A DNA stretch of 64,000 bases. It comes from Wurfbainia villosa. Lineage: Eukaryota > Streptophyta > Magnoliopsida > Zingiberales > Zingiberaceae. Below, piece after piece: positions 44,628-59,600 of the stretch (the stretch's first letter is position 1; each line of letters opens with the position of its first letter). A program made the position numbers and the translations under genes. The notes beneath the pieces are model-generated. The model was not told where the DNA came from and did no database searches. It saw nothing but the letters and a program-made list of their open reading frames with translations. Where the stretch lies: assembly GCA_025175895.1 (NCBI GenBank), contig JAKLTH010000283.1, positions 3,410,001-3,474,000 of the forward strand. The letters are read 5' to 3'.

Positions 44628-47600
44628 ATGGCCGCCTCTGGCCACGAGTCCTCCGGGACCACGCTCATGGATCTCATCACCTCCGATCCGGCGACGGAGG
44701 CTTCCCCGGCCCCCAGCCCCGCCCCTGCGGCTGCCCCCTCAACTCTCGGCAAGCCGGCCACCACGGATCGGAAGTCCAGGAGAGCCGCTCTGGCCCAGAT
44801 CCAGACCGATACCATCGCCGCCGCCAAGGCTCTCAACCCCGTCAAAGCCATACCGCAGCGGCAGAAGAAGAAGGTCCGACCCTTTCTCCTTGAATCTACC
44901 CACTTTTCTTACGTTTGCCTAGTTTGGCAGTCGAATCTCGTCCCTGCCTGGTCAATCGTGTTACTGCGTTTATCTTTCTCGATCTCTTCGTATAATGCCT
45001 GAAATTGCCTAATTCCGTGACGTACTCGAATTTGAGCAGTCAGTTTCATATGCACAGTTGGTGAGGAGTATTCATGAACTCGCTGCTACATCGGATCAGG
45101 TGTCTGTTAATTTTATTTCATTGAGATCCCCTTTAAAACTACTTGAAGTGGAGCAATGACTAATCATGCCTCCTTTCTTTTGTTGCAGAAAAGCTCCCAG
45201 AAGCAGCTCGTGCTTCATGTGTTCCCAAAACTTGCAGTCTACAACTCGGTGGATCCTTCCGTTGCTCCATCACTTCTTATGGTATTTCATTTTACCTGCG
45301 AATTTTGTTCGTAGAAAGCAATAACTTTCTGCTGACTTTGAAGATGATCACAAAGTTCACATTTCTTCCTGTTTGGTTCTGTGTAACCTGCTAATATGCC
45401 CGAAGTTAATTATGCAACACATTAAAACCAAGACCTCTGAAAATAAGGTTGTTATCGTGGAAAATTACCTTGCATTTTAGATATCCTTCCAGTGGTTGTA
45501 AGATACAAATACTTGTAATTCTTATAGTGGTACCTTAATTAATGCAAACTTTAGGAAGAATAGTTTCTGCGATAATGTAGTAACTGGCTGGGCATATTTC
45601 ACCTGTTGCAGCTTGCCACATGGATTATATACACCAATAGCTTAATGTCGTTGGGACTAAATTGGAGAGTCCTTAAGAGCTGTATCATTAATGATTTTTT
45701 TTAACATTTTGAAACTGAAGCAGTTGTTAAATTACAAGCTAAATTCTAGTTGTTTCACTACTATTTAATCTCGTTGAATCAGAACTGGCTGTTTCTTCTT
45801 GGTTTTGTCCTGGTTATTGCATAAGGGCCTAGGATTTTTACAAAAAAATGGCATCTCTGTTTTTGGAGAACCTACATTGGTTTTCTTTTAGTAGTTGGTT
45901 ACAAAGTACCCGTATATTCTTTTAGTAGTTGGTTTTGGATCTATCTTATGGACCTTATTGTTAATAATAACAGTTAAAATAAAGTGCATGAACAGGACAA
46001 TTCGGCCTTGTTTCTTATGAGGTTTATAAACTAATAAACATAGAGAAATAGGAAGGATGTAAATAAAGAAGAAGAGAAATGATGGAGTAATTTCCTCATA
46101 TAAAGGATTTTCTCTCCACTCCTTTTCCTTCTGCAATGTTTTTCTCACAGGAAATGCAGCGTTTCTGTTATACTGGCTTGTAGAATGAACAAGCTAACTG
46201 CAAAAACAAAAGGAGAGAAGGGTATCCAAATTTGGTGGAAAAACAACAATATGAACACCTATCTACTTATAGCAAAGCTCTCATGTTTTATCTGTTCTTA
46301 TGGTTTCCTATCTGAACATCAGAATTATTCATTTAACAGTACATGGGGTGCTAATAGATAGGTGCAATGGGATAGGCTAAACACAATATCAAATTAACTA
46401 ATGTTGTTTTACCTTTTTTCCAGCTTCATCAACAGTGTGAAGATAGGAATGTGCTACGCTATGTGTACTATTATTTGGCCAGAATTTTGTCTGATAGTGG
46501 TGCACAAGGTTTAAGTCCAGGTGGAGGGATTCCGACGCCCAATTGGGATGCACTTGCTGATATTGATGCTGTTGGAGGGGTCACAAGAGCAGATGTGATA
46601 CCTCGAATAGTCCATCAACTTACCGCTGAGGCCACAAGTTCTGATGTTGAATGTAACTATTGTCTTAGACTCTTAGTTTGTTTATCTGTTAGATTATGCC
46701 ATTTTTCCATGTTATTTTTCAAGGCAATCATTTCTTGTATTTCCCTGGGTTCATTTTTTTATGATTATTTGCCATCGTATACTTCACTCAAACAACCTCT
46801 CGTTGATAATTTTTGCTTTAGAAAATGATTATCTTTTAATATTAGTGGTTATTTTATGTAGTCATGTAACATATTTAAACTAATAGCAGTATTGTTTACC
46901 TTAACACATTGAATTCTGTCTTTCTTCTTTCTGATTCAGTGAATAGGTTACTTGTTCTAACATAGTCTACTTGCTCCAAAAATTATTTGATATGAAAACG
47001 TTTTGCTTGTATGCAAAGTATGAAAATATAGAAAAAGCAGTCTTATTTTCACCTTTATAGTTTATGGAAGACTCTACAGTTTTTTTTATTGAACTGAAAA
47101 ACTATGAAAACATATGAAGAAATATAACATATTTTTAGATTTATATAAAAAAATGTGCTACCCTTAAATTTTATGTGAAGAGAATTGAATTTTCACAAAT
47201 CAGTCATCATGGGAAGCTGATTAATTTTTCATGAGTTTTGCTTTTTCTTCTGCAGTAATTCAAGAACCAAAGGTGGGTGTGAATTTTAAAATAGTTGTTA
47301 TTTTACATTTTGGCTTCACTGTGACAAATTCTATGAAGGTGCTTTAACAATTTTCATGGTCCACTTAAATATGAGAACTAACCCATGAATGTGTCTGGTC
47401 AAAATGCTTGAGTTCAAGTTAACAGTAGTTCACCCATATAAAAAATTTTAAATCCCTTTATTAGCCCACATGGAACTAAACTAGGGTGTCACAATCTCTT
47501 TGACTTTAAGACTTATCCCTTTAACAATTGCTCACTCATCTAAGCTTATAAACCTCTTCCTTAGCTCCTAGCTGAGTATCTTACACTAAACTAGGATGTC

Positions 47601-50600
47601 CCATTAACTCCAGAAAATGGAAATTGAAACTAATGACATCTTACTAACATAGGTGCTCTAGATAATTTGGTGAAGAACCTCGTTAACAACACATTATCTC
47701 CACCATAGAAAGACAATTTTGCTTGATATTATATTTTTACTTGTCAAATTAATTGTTTGAAAAACTTCATGTGAAGTTTATAGTGTTTGTTTTAGTGTAT
47801 CAAATTTAAGTTTCAACAGATTAAATTTAACATCATAGCCAGTATAGTGTATCCAAAAAACTTTTGATTGACTGAATGGTGCTTTGCAGTCCATTCTCGG
47901 AGGCTTGCAGCTCTGAAGGCCCTGACTTCTGCTTCAACAAGCAATTCTGAGATATTGGAGAAGTTATACGAGATTGTTTTTGGCATTCTAGAAAAGGTTT
48001 GTGATGTTTATCCCGTTTCCAAAACACTTTTGTGTGTGTGTGTGCCCCTCTCTTCAGCCTCCCCCCTGTTGAAATTTTTTTTTCTGTGCCAGTCAGTCAT
48101 AGGACTTCTCATCCTTTTATCTCTTGATCCTTGAGCATTCTCATTTCTAATTTTATTTCTCCATCTATTGTGATGTCGAATCATCTCATTGAACATTTAT
48201 TTCAGCATTAAATTGGATTTTACATGTCCCTAAATTTCAGGTTGGAGATGCAAAGCAAAAGCGTCGAAGAGGCATATTTGGCAAGCAAGGTGGTGATAAG
48301 GAGGTACTTTCCCATTTACAAATGTGTACTATGCTTTAATCTATTTACATTAAACACTTGAATCTCAAGTGCCTACCTATCAACCCATGAACTTGTTGAT
48401 TATGATGTCATCACAATCCAATTTTACCTTTGAGACTAGAAACTCATTTTTCCTTTGTATAGTCCTTTATTGTTTATCATTAAGTTAGTCCAGTTGCATC
48501 TTGAAACCAAGATTGTTTTAAAGTTAGAACGAAAACATCATTCAGTTTGGTGCAATCATGAGATTAGCGTGTATGTTAATATATTTTTCTTATATCTGCA
48601 GTCTAATATTAGGAGCAATCTCCAATATGCTTCTCTTAGTGCTCTAAGAAGACTTCCTCTTGATCCTGGGAATCCAGCATTTCTCCATCGTGCCATACAA
48701 GGGTCTGTTGTTCAAACTCTTATGAACGTGTATCATCTTTTAAATACAATGATTTTATTACTGCCCAACTTTTTTTTTAGCAGGCTTTGGAGAATAAAAT
48801 TTGCAATGCCTGCAATTTGAGAAACAATTCTTTTCAAAAAAATATTATGCCTTGTTGACTGTTTCGTACAGAGTAATCTGAATTATAATTAGTTATTTCC
48901 CTATTACAGAAATATGGTTTGCTTAGTCATCTTTCTTCTAGGCATTCACATACTAAACCTCCACCTTAATCTTTGTTTAGTTGTGCAAACCTGTTGGTTG
49001 CCAAATTTTATTCTTTTTCCCATTTTGTTTTATTAATACTAAATTAGCAGAAACTAGTGAGATTCTCTTCTCCTTCTTGGCTTCTCAGATACTATGATAT
49101 GAATGGCAGTGAGCTTGCATTAAATAATTTACATTGAATACAGATTTATCACTACACTGGTTGTTCACTACTCCTTAACATTTTCTACTCTAATGATTTT
49201 GGTAGGATTCAATTTGCTGATCCAGTTGCTGTAAGGCATGCCTTGGGGCTTATCTCTGATATAGCTACAAAAGATCCTTACTCTGTTGCAATGGCTCTTG
49301 GTCAGTTTATGTTTTATATGATCTAACATCTACATTGGTGATTTCACAAAATATAGTTTTTTTTTTCTTGTGCAGTTCTTTGAAAAGGTTGACTTGTGTG
49401 ATGTGTCTATTAAATTTAATTGACTTTTGTCTTGTTTATAGTACCAATATATAGACTGGTAAGTACAATATTTATCTACTAAATTATTTTCTCTTTTCTG
49501 TGCAGAAAAACACATTGAGCATGGAGGTGCACTTCTATCTCTTTCTTATCTTTGCTATGTATTTCTAAATTATGCAATTACTTCATTTTCAATTCCATTA
49601 ATTATGCTGTATCAGTAAACAATAGCATTGCACTAGCGGACCATGTTTTGGTATTCTTTTTCCTTTTAGATATTTGCAAATGGAACTTGAAATCTGACTT
49701 CTAAAAAATCTAGAATTCTTTCTAACTTGAATTCATTTACCCAACACCTTCTTGTGATGCATTGCGCAATTGTATGAATGAAAGATGTTATTGGGATTGC
49801 CTATTTAGTTTTTCATTTTATCTAATAAGAATCTGTTGTTGGATGAGTAGGTGCCTTGCATGACATACTTCATTTGCATGACGTCCTTGCTCGGGTTTCC
49901 CTTGCTAGGCTGTGTCATACAATATCTAGAGCCCGTGCACTTCATGGTATGCATATTTATCAATACTATATGCAATTTTTCTTTCTTATTTGTATACTCC
50001 AGTTAAATGCCTTGTTTAATCATTTGTATTCAGAGAGGCCTGATATAACGTCTCAATTCAGCTCACTTCTTTATCAACTGCTTCTGGATCCCAGCGACAG
50101 AGTTTGTTTTGAGGCAATACTCTGTGTTTTGGGGAAATTTGACAATACAGAGAGGTGACAGTTAAACTTGTAATCAAATGGATAGCAACATTCCTTGAAA
50201 ATATCTATCATTGTTGAGTTATCGTTCTCTTTTATAATCATAAGTTCCCTTTCCACTTGCTATGTTATAGAACTGAAGAGCGTGCAGCAGGATGGATTCG
50301 ATTGACCAGAGAAGTTCTTAAGTTGCCTGATGCACCTTCAGTTAAACTAAAAGATACAGACAATCCTACAGCAAAAGCAAATATTGAGAAACCTTCTAAA
50401 GCAAAGCGTCCTCAGCCTCTTATAAAACTTTCTATGAGGAGGTCTACGTGTTTTTTCTTTTTTCATCTCTATATTTTCTTGTTATTTTGAATGCTGCAGT
50501 ATGAAATTCTAACATTCTCTTGTTAAGATACTCAGATTAGAAAGTTCTTTCCGGAGTTTCTCTCGACCAGTGCTTCATGCTGCTGCAAGGGTGGTTCAGG

Positions 50601-53600
50601 AAATGGGAAAAAGCAGGGCAGCTGCATTCGCATTGGGTGTATATGATGTGGATGAAGGAATGAGGCTTGATCCTGTTGATTCAGAGCTTAATAGTGGCTC
50701 ACACTCTGAAGGTAGTTTATACATAATTGTTCACACATTTGATAGACAAAGAATATTTATTTTATTCTTTGAATCAAACATTTTTGTCAAAACTGAATTA
50801 CTGTTCCATAATGTTGATTCTTTACTTCTTTTATGGCTTTATAAAGGTTAAGAATAATAAACTCTGACTAACTATTTTCAGAAGACTACCATAGCATATA
50901 AATCTTGAAGAATGAAACTTATAAGAAGGATTGTGCTTTTTTTCACTTGATGTTAGGCCTTATGTCTTCCATCTTTCACTTTTGAAGAGGCTAGGAGGAG
51001 AATTGGGGAAAGGAAATGGTCACATATTGGACGGTGGCAATTCTATCAGTGGGTTTACAAGTGTACTGTTGATGGACAAGGAAACAGTTGGGTGGTGAGA
51101 GAGGGGAAGAGAAGAGGGAGAAGAGGCAGAGGATGAGGAAAGAGAGGAGAATTGCCCCTTTCTTACCATGTAAGCAAAGTCTTAATAGTCTTTGCATTAG
51201 CTAGATATCAAGATTTCCATAGGGATCATGAAGAAGGTGTTCTTTCCTTGAATGTTAATTGAAAATGTTTATCTATGGACCAAAGTGGTCTCTTAGACCA
51301 TACTTTGTTGTATTTAGTTTTCTTCTTATTCAGCTTGGCAGAATTGCATTCATTCATTTAGTCTTACATGTTGGCTCTTATTCTAGGAAGTGATTCTCCT
51401 TGTTTATCTATGTGATATTATCATTGCAGTCGATGATACCACAAGAGTCATATTTTGAAAATTTATCTTCATCAACACTTTCTTAACAAAGGAGATTGGA
51501 GAGTATGTATTTTCAGGATATTAAGGTTGTCCGGTCAGGGGAAGACATCTATGAACTTTGTATGCTCGTAAAGACCAGTCTATTAGGTGTTAGATCCGGT
51601 GAAACTTCTCTATGCATTTGAATGTCAACTTTTACATATTATTTACTGACCTAATACCTAGCATTGGACAAAATTTATAATCACAGCACCTTTGCATTAT
51701 TAACTCTCACCTTTATTATCATTGTCATCTGGTAACTTTTGTCAGACTAAAATCTCCAAATTAAAATTTTATCTAAAAATTTGTCTACCTATTCATCATT
51801 GTCAAAAAATTGCTAACAATCTCATCTTCCAGGAACCCGTAAGGCAATACCTGTGTCAAATGGTGCAGGCAGTGTAGATACTATTGCAAGTTTATTAGCA
51901 TCGCTAATGGAAGTTGTGCGTACAACTGTGGCATGTGAATGTGTTTATGTTCGTGCCATGGTAATTAAAGCTCTAATATGGATGCAAAACCCACATGAAT
52001 CTCTGGAGGAGTTGCAATCTATCATTGCATGTGAGCTGTCTGACCCAGCCTGGCCTTCTGCACTATTAAATGATATCTTGCTTACTTTACATGCTCGGTT
52101 TAAGGTACGTTTTTCTTCTCTCTATTACTTGTGCTTGTTTGTGTTTATTGGGAATCACTTGCATTGTATACTTCATTTGCATTTCAGAAGAAAATCAACC
52201 TAATAAGAAAAAGATTGTGCAGTGCGAGCTTTAAGTTTCACAGTACAATAGTAAACTTATAATGAAATTTCACTATTGAATTCCTGAAAACTTTCATTAG
52301 TTTGAAAAAATGCCAGTTCTTTTTTCCCATATTGCCTATGCTTGTTTTGCTCTACTTGCACACAAGTTGATTATTTGACACTTTGTGTGTAGTCTTTAGT
52401 ATTTTTGCGTCATTACATATTCATCTCACCTGTCTTGATCCTGCTGCATTCTAGTGTGCCTCGATGGATAAGAATAGGAAACATGCCTGCTTTAAATCAC
52501 CATGTCTCTACTTCTCATGATGGCAAGGGTGGATAATTGATTTCCCAACCCATCTTACCCCATTGCTATCCTTCCCCAATACTGCCATCGTGGTCAACCT
52601 AGCTAGTAGTTGAGAAAGTCAGTGCAACTAGGTCTGCATCCTCATGACAAGACAACTCAGTGGTGTGGTAGTTAATTTCCTTGGGCATATTGAGTTGGGC
52701 TATTCGACATGATTCTCTCTGGAAATCTATATTACTGACTGGTAACCCCATGATTGTTGGTTCTTGAGCAAATATGGCACTGACCATCTAAGTAAACTTC
52801 AGAGTATCAACACATCCTAGTTATGGCATACCAATTATCTAGTTGTGAGATCAATCATGATAATATTTCTTTGAATGTCATTGTACTTTTTAACAGGTCA
52901 GTTCATGATTTCATGACATTAAGATTGTAGGAGGTAACAACAGAAAATGATGTTATGTTATGATTTTCAAAATTAGAATTTCAGAAAACTAGCTCCACAA
53001 TCATAACTTTCCCTAAAATGATAAGAGGTTAAGAGGACCTTAGTTTAACCACCCTACACAAAAACTCAAGGATGGGAAAAGATCCATGAGCCAGCTCCAA
53101 AATTATCCTTGTATGTTGACTCACAATGTTTGGGCATGCTTCAACATAATCTGATGTTGAATATCTGATCTTCTTGTGTTATATTATGAGATGCAAGTTT
53201 TTTACCTTTCTTGATTTTGGTTTGACCTACCAGGCAACTCCAGATATGGCAGTCACACTCCTTGAAATTGCTAGAATTTTTGCAACCAAAGTACCTGGGA
53301 AAATTGATGCTGATGTTCTACAACTTCTCTGGAAAGTATGTTCATGTTATGGCTCATAGGAAGTAATCTTTTTCATTCAACATTAATATGGTTCTTAGTT
53401 TCAACTGATTGGGATTTGAACTTATAAAGGCATATGAGATTCCATTTAATCTATCTGCATGAGTGTTTTAGATGTTACATAATGGCATGTGATCATTTGT
53501 TTTTCTTTGTTATGATAAGTACTTGCTATCAAAAGTAGATTTAACATACAGCTAACTTGAAGAAAGGTTATTACACTTAAACTACACACCACCCTTATAC

Positions 53601-56600
53601 TTGTATTTTGGAAGTCATGACCCTTGATTTGCATGCCATAGATTGTTTTGTTTAGTAAGCACTACTATCTGACTTATGGTTCGACTAAGGATTAAACCTG
53701 CAATAATACTCCATTATTGACATTTAATAACAATGAGAATAGTTAACTTTCATAGATTCGGTTAAATTGTATCTGCCTTTGTTCAGGGTATTGAGAATTA
53801 AACAGTCCATTATTCCAAGTATCAAACTGGCGGAGGCTATTTCTAACTGTGGTGTATCTGATTGTTTATTCAATCCAAATGGCTAATATTAAACTAGACT
53901 GTGGGTGATAGTATATTGCTTAATTCTACTGTCAAATGTGCTATTCAAGTTACTGTCAAAGTGATTGTCACGCTTGTATCCCAACATTCGGGGTAGTTTA
54001 GTGATTTTCTTTTTGTCGAATATCTAATATGATTTGCCGCACACCAAATTCTTCTTCTCAATGCATCCATTAATGTTTGGACACTTTGTACTATCTTGTT
54101 CATAAGGCACCACGCAAATGTAAATTGTGACTATATAGTTCCTTAGTTTCTTATATCTAAAACTAGCTGGCCTCATATAGGTTAGACAAACAGTTTGATG
54201 ATGTTGATAAGTTTCTGGCTTGTAAGCATGATATATATACTTCATCTTTTTGCTGCTTTTTGACCTTGTTATGATCCTTTTTTTCCCTTTGTTAGACATG
54301 TCTTGTTGGAACTGGTCCAGAAGGGAAGCATACTGCATTGGAAGCAGTTACTATTGTTCTTGACCTTCCACCACCTCAACCTGGAACCATGTCAGGACTT
54401 GCATCTGTTGATAGAGTGTCTGCCTCAGATCCGAAGTCTGCTTTGGCATTGCAGAGATTAGTGCAGGCTGCAGTAAGGATATCTACAGATTTATGCAATT
54501 TAATGTGCATCTTTGGAAATTAAATGAGCTTTACTGCTGTTGTTACTATGCAACCTACATAAGCAGGCTTCAAATCACAACTTCTATTGAGCATGATGAG
54601 TTATGACCATCCCTTTTAGATCATGGATTTTATGAAAACCAACTAACTAGGCTGACCTTATATATGTCCACACATGTGTGCTTGTACCTGTACACATCAG
54701 TGCTCTTTGTTGGAGTAGGCAATTAGGTTTTGTTATTTGCATTTACTATGAAATCAAATTTTTATGTTTTGATAATTATCATGCAGGTGTGGTTTTTGGG
54801 TGAAAATGCAAATTATGCTGCTTCTGAGTATGCTTGGGAGTCAGCAACACCTCCTGGGACTGCACTTATGATGTTAGATGCTGATAAAATGGTGGCAGCT
54901 GCAAGTTCTAGGAATCCTACACTTGCTGGTGCTTTGACACGGCTTCAAAGGTGTGCCTTTAGTGGAAGCTGGGAGGTACCTTTTTTTTTCTGACTATTAT
55001 TCATCTATAAGATTTGTTAAGAGATTCTTCTCTCCATTACCTATGAGCACTTGGCATTTTCTTGTTTTCACGTGAATTTTGCCCGTTGATGATGCACAGG
55101 TTCGGATAATTGCTGCTCAAGCCTTAATCACTCTTGCAATCAGATCTGGAGAGCCTTATCGACTACAGATATATGAATTCTTGCATGCTTTATCTCTAGG
55201 TGGTGTTCAATCTCAGTTTTCACAATCACAACTTAGTAATGGGGAAGATCAAGGTGCTAGTGGTATTGGTATTGGGTCTTTAATTAGTCCTATGCTAAAA
55301 GTACTTGATGAGATGTACAGGGCACAAGATGATTTAATCAGGTAACTTATGACAAACTTATTACAAGTGAAGAAGTTAGATGTTTATTTTATGTCAATCT
55401 CTGCTTGTTTCCTTTGATTTCTAGAGATATGCGGAACCATGACAACAACAAACAAGAATGGACAGATGACGAACTAAAGAAACTTTACGAAACTCATGAG
55501 AGACTTCTTGATTTAGTTTTGTTGTTCTGCTTTGTCCCAAGGGGAAAGTATCTTCCTCTGGGTCCTACCAGGTAATTCTGACTCACATCTTTTGGTCATC
55601 ATAAAGCACACTTTGTATTTGCATAGTGCAGAAGTGGCCGATCCATTATATCATACTAATTAGATGTCATGTCCTACACCCTCATGTGGATGTAGACCGC
55701 TAATTTCTTGTGGACTGAGAGATCTGTTTCAAGTGTCTAGTTGGTTGAGCTTTACATGCATTGCTTCCATATCATGTTCTTGTTGGGTTTAACAATATGG
55801 TAATTGATTGTTTGGGTCTTGTGAAGACCCATTTCTTTCCTGCTGGTGGCCACATAATTCTTAAACTAGGTGCTACAGAAAGTTATTATAATGACGATAC
55901 ATATAGGTCTAAACACATTACATTGAGTGGAGGTTAATGAGAATAAATACATCCCACAAGATCTGATTAGTCATATGCGCTGGAAAACAACAAACTAGTG
56001 GTCGTTAGGGGCTCAGGGCCACTACTAACACTAGCTCCTGGCTAGCTGTGGGAGCAGGTTCAAACATACAGGACCATCGTGACGATGATTATGTGACTAA
56101 TAATGTTATTCATGTAAGAATACTGCAGAACTATAAGGCAAAAGTGCAATATCAATTTTGGTTGTGACTAACACAAACAGAAGATCTAGCATACCTTTTT
56201 CACATACTGTAGTAGTTATCTAGTTGTCTCTAGCTAATTCCCTTCTTGTTGCTTGTAAGGTTGTAAAACAGCCAAAGAATTGTCAAATCTGTACAATTTG
56301 GCTGAGTTGAACTAATTTCGCCATCTTTGACGAATTCCCTTCCAGATTGAGAGTGGAAAATTGCTTACAATCATCTTTCACTGCCTATCAAAACCATAAA
56401 AAAGTTCATATGATTTGGTTGAGTTTTATTGTGGATGAATTGAGATATAAAATCTCATCTTCCAACAAGTATTCAAGTTCTATGCTTTATTCGTAGTGAA
56501 GCCACGAGCTAAAATCCTCAGTTAAGGACGTTGCCTTTTTATTCATCATTGCAGTTGCAATTTGTATTTCCATTTACTTGTAAGTTTGATATCCAGCTTC

Positions 56601-59600
56601 AGTTTGTGAAGAGTGTCTAGGTTTACTTGCATTAGCTATGAACAGACTATAATCATCTCTCAACTTATAATTTCTTGGTTTTTGATATGCAGCGTCAAAC
56701 TCATTGACATATACCGTGACCGACATAACATTAGTACATCTTCTGGTTTGAATGATCCAGCTGTAGCAACAGGGATATCTGACTTGGTCTATGAATCTAA
56801 ACAAGTCGATGTAAATCCATCTAATGCTATTGATCCTGAATTGGCAATGGCTTGGGCAGCAGGTTTAGATGATGGTATGTGGGAAAATAATGCACCAGCA
56901 ATGGAGAAGGTAAGACGTGTACTTCTACAATGCCATTCCCTTTTAATGACGATGTTTCCATAATTGAAAACCATTGAAAAGACAATTTGCTCATATATAG
57001 AAGATACGACTACTTTCTACTGGGACTGCAGATCACATTGTTGCTCAGCTCACATAGCTACATATTTCCCGTTTTGTTATAATCTTTGTTTAATTGCTGA
57101 AGCTATGGAGGGTGTAATATGCTGTTGCTAGGTAAATGAATTTCTTGCTGGGGCTGGAACTGATGCTCCAGATGTTGAGGAGGAAGAGAATTTAACTTCT
57201 CGGACATCAGTGACGTATGATGACCTATGGGCTAAATCTATTCTTGAAACTTATGAGGCCGAGGTACTATAACCATCAATATAGTTATTAATTGTGTTTG
57301 TGATCTTCATATTATAGCATTTATTCCAGGAAGATGATGCAAGATCGTCAGGGTCATCATCTCCTGAATCAACTGGCTCTGTGGAAACTTCTATATCATC
57401 CCATTTTGGCAGCATGAACTATCCGTCATTGTTCAGTTCACGTCCATCAGGCTATGGAGTTTCACAAACTTCAGTATGTATCTTTAATTTGCTGCAGAAA
57501 TAACCTACTATTTCTCAGTTTCCTGTATATTTTTTTTTCGTTTCTCTTGTCAATGCCTTTCAGTGTTGATTTTATTGCTTTAGCATATAACCTTGCTCCA
57601 TTGTACATGTCTAGGAGTGGAGGGGACAGGCAGATGAACGTACTAAAAATAATAATGGCTTAGGGTGCACACTTAATTGGTATTTCTCTTCGATATGTTT
57701 TTGCATGTCCATGCTCCCCAAGTTTTCAAAGCATCATGATTTCAGGAGGTCCTAGTTATGGATGATTATTAAGTATCGTTTAGAATAATAGATCTTTAAT
57801 AGAGCTTTTATTTTATTTTTTAATATAGATACTTAAATTTGAGCCTTAGTGCAACGGTAAAGTTGCTATCTTGTGGTCTAAGGTCATGGATCAAATCTTG
57901 AAAATAACTTCTTGCAAAACAGGATAAGATTGCGTACAAAACTCCTCTCCGAAACTCCGTATGATGGGAACTTCGTACACCAGACTGTTCTTTATAGATA
58001 CCTAAATTTGCAATTTTGTCGCGTCTCTTTCATTATTTATCTTTGTTCGTTATGTTTCGTATCAAATCATGTTATAAGATCGTGTCCACTATATTCAATC
58101 TTCTAGAAGCATCAGCATCACCTCAACTAAAGATGCTTTAAATGGGTTAAATATAGACCTTTACGTAATTGCCTTGGAAGCATCAGCATCGGTCTTCTTG
58201 TGACTGATGTAGTTTTTTTTTTCCCCCTCTAATTTTCATGATTCAAGTGGAACTAAAGTAATAAACATATTTTTCTTTTCTCTGGACCAATTATCAGGAT
58301 AACAGGTCAGGAACCAATGCGAGGCGATTCAGCAACACATCTATTGGTGGTGCAGGTTTTGAGGGAATTGGATCTCCGGTTAGCAGCCTTCTTTCTACAA
58401 AGCATGTTGTCGTTTTCATTATCTGGATTATGCAGCTCTCATGTTCCAGTTTGCATATTTAGGTTAGGGAAGAACCACCATCGTACTCATCTACGCTTCA
58501 GAGATACGAGTCCTTTGAAAATCCTTTAGCAGGGGCTGGTGCACGTAGTTTTGGCTCACAGGATAATGACACAAGTTCACAAAATCCGCAATTTGGGAAA
58601 GCCTTATACGACTTCACCGCGGGCGGCGATGATGAGGTACTTTATGTTGCATTGCTATTCTTTTTGCAATCGATTGCTACTTAGATCTCATGCCACCGCC
58701 AGCGGTGATGATGAGTTTCTTTTTTACTTTGCTATCCTTTTCTTCTAAACAATAGAGATTGTGAGCATCTTCTATTGCCCTAGGGTGAATTTAGGAATAA
58801 CTATTATATTCCCTACGAATTCTTATGTGATAAGTATTCTTATATTTGACTGAACATATAAAATTGAAATACTAATTTTCATAGAATTATGACTTCCTAT
58901 TTGTTAAGAATAGTTAATTTTTGCTCTACTATCTTTTTTTTTTTTTTTTTTTGATTAACCTGTGGTGTCGGGCTTGCGCCCACTAATCCACAGGGCCAAC
59001 TGGCCCCGCCCCAAGGCCTTCAACTAGAGTCTCCACCGGTTGACGAGAGTAAATTAGGGTGACGGGTGGCCCGTGGCGTACGAGCTCATGGGCGCCTGAT
59101 GGGCCGACCACACTGGGACAGGGGGGCATCGAGCACCTCCACCCGCCCAGTGCGCGCTGCTGGTAGGCGGAATCGACCCCAGGCCAGTTCAGAGGAGCCC
59201 TTCGCTCGGAACCACCACGCCGTGCCCCTGGGGGCTATGTATCTATATTCTTATTCTTGGAGCAAAAGGTGATGCACTCATTCCAGGTGTCCCTCATCGT
59301 CGGTCCCACAGCTAGATAAAGAGAGGTAAATCACAAGGGGCATTTTTGCCCAACCAAGAACTAGCACGGTGGGAGGATAGGCACCCCGAAACGCTTTGCA
59401 ACTCTCGGAGATTGACCCTTGCTCCGTGGGACAATTCTATCGTTCGTGCTAGTCATTTGATCCTCTCGTAGAGACATTTATTCTTATTCTATTTAATCCT
59501 CCAAAAATATATATTATGAATTCAAAGTCTAATCGAGCCAAGCATCTTGGACAATTTGATCAAGCTAGGCAGGTGGAATAGGCTAGATTCATTTGGGTCA

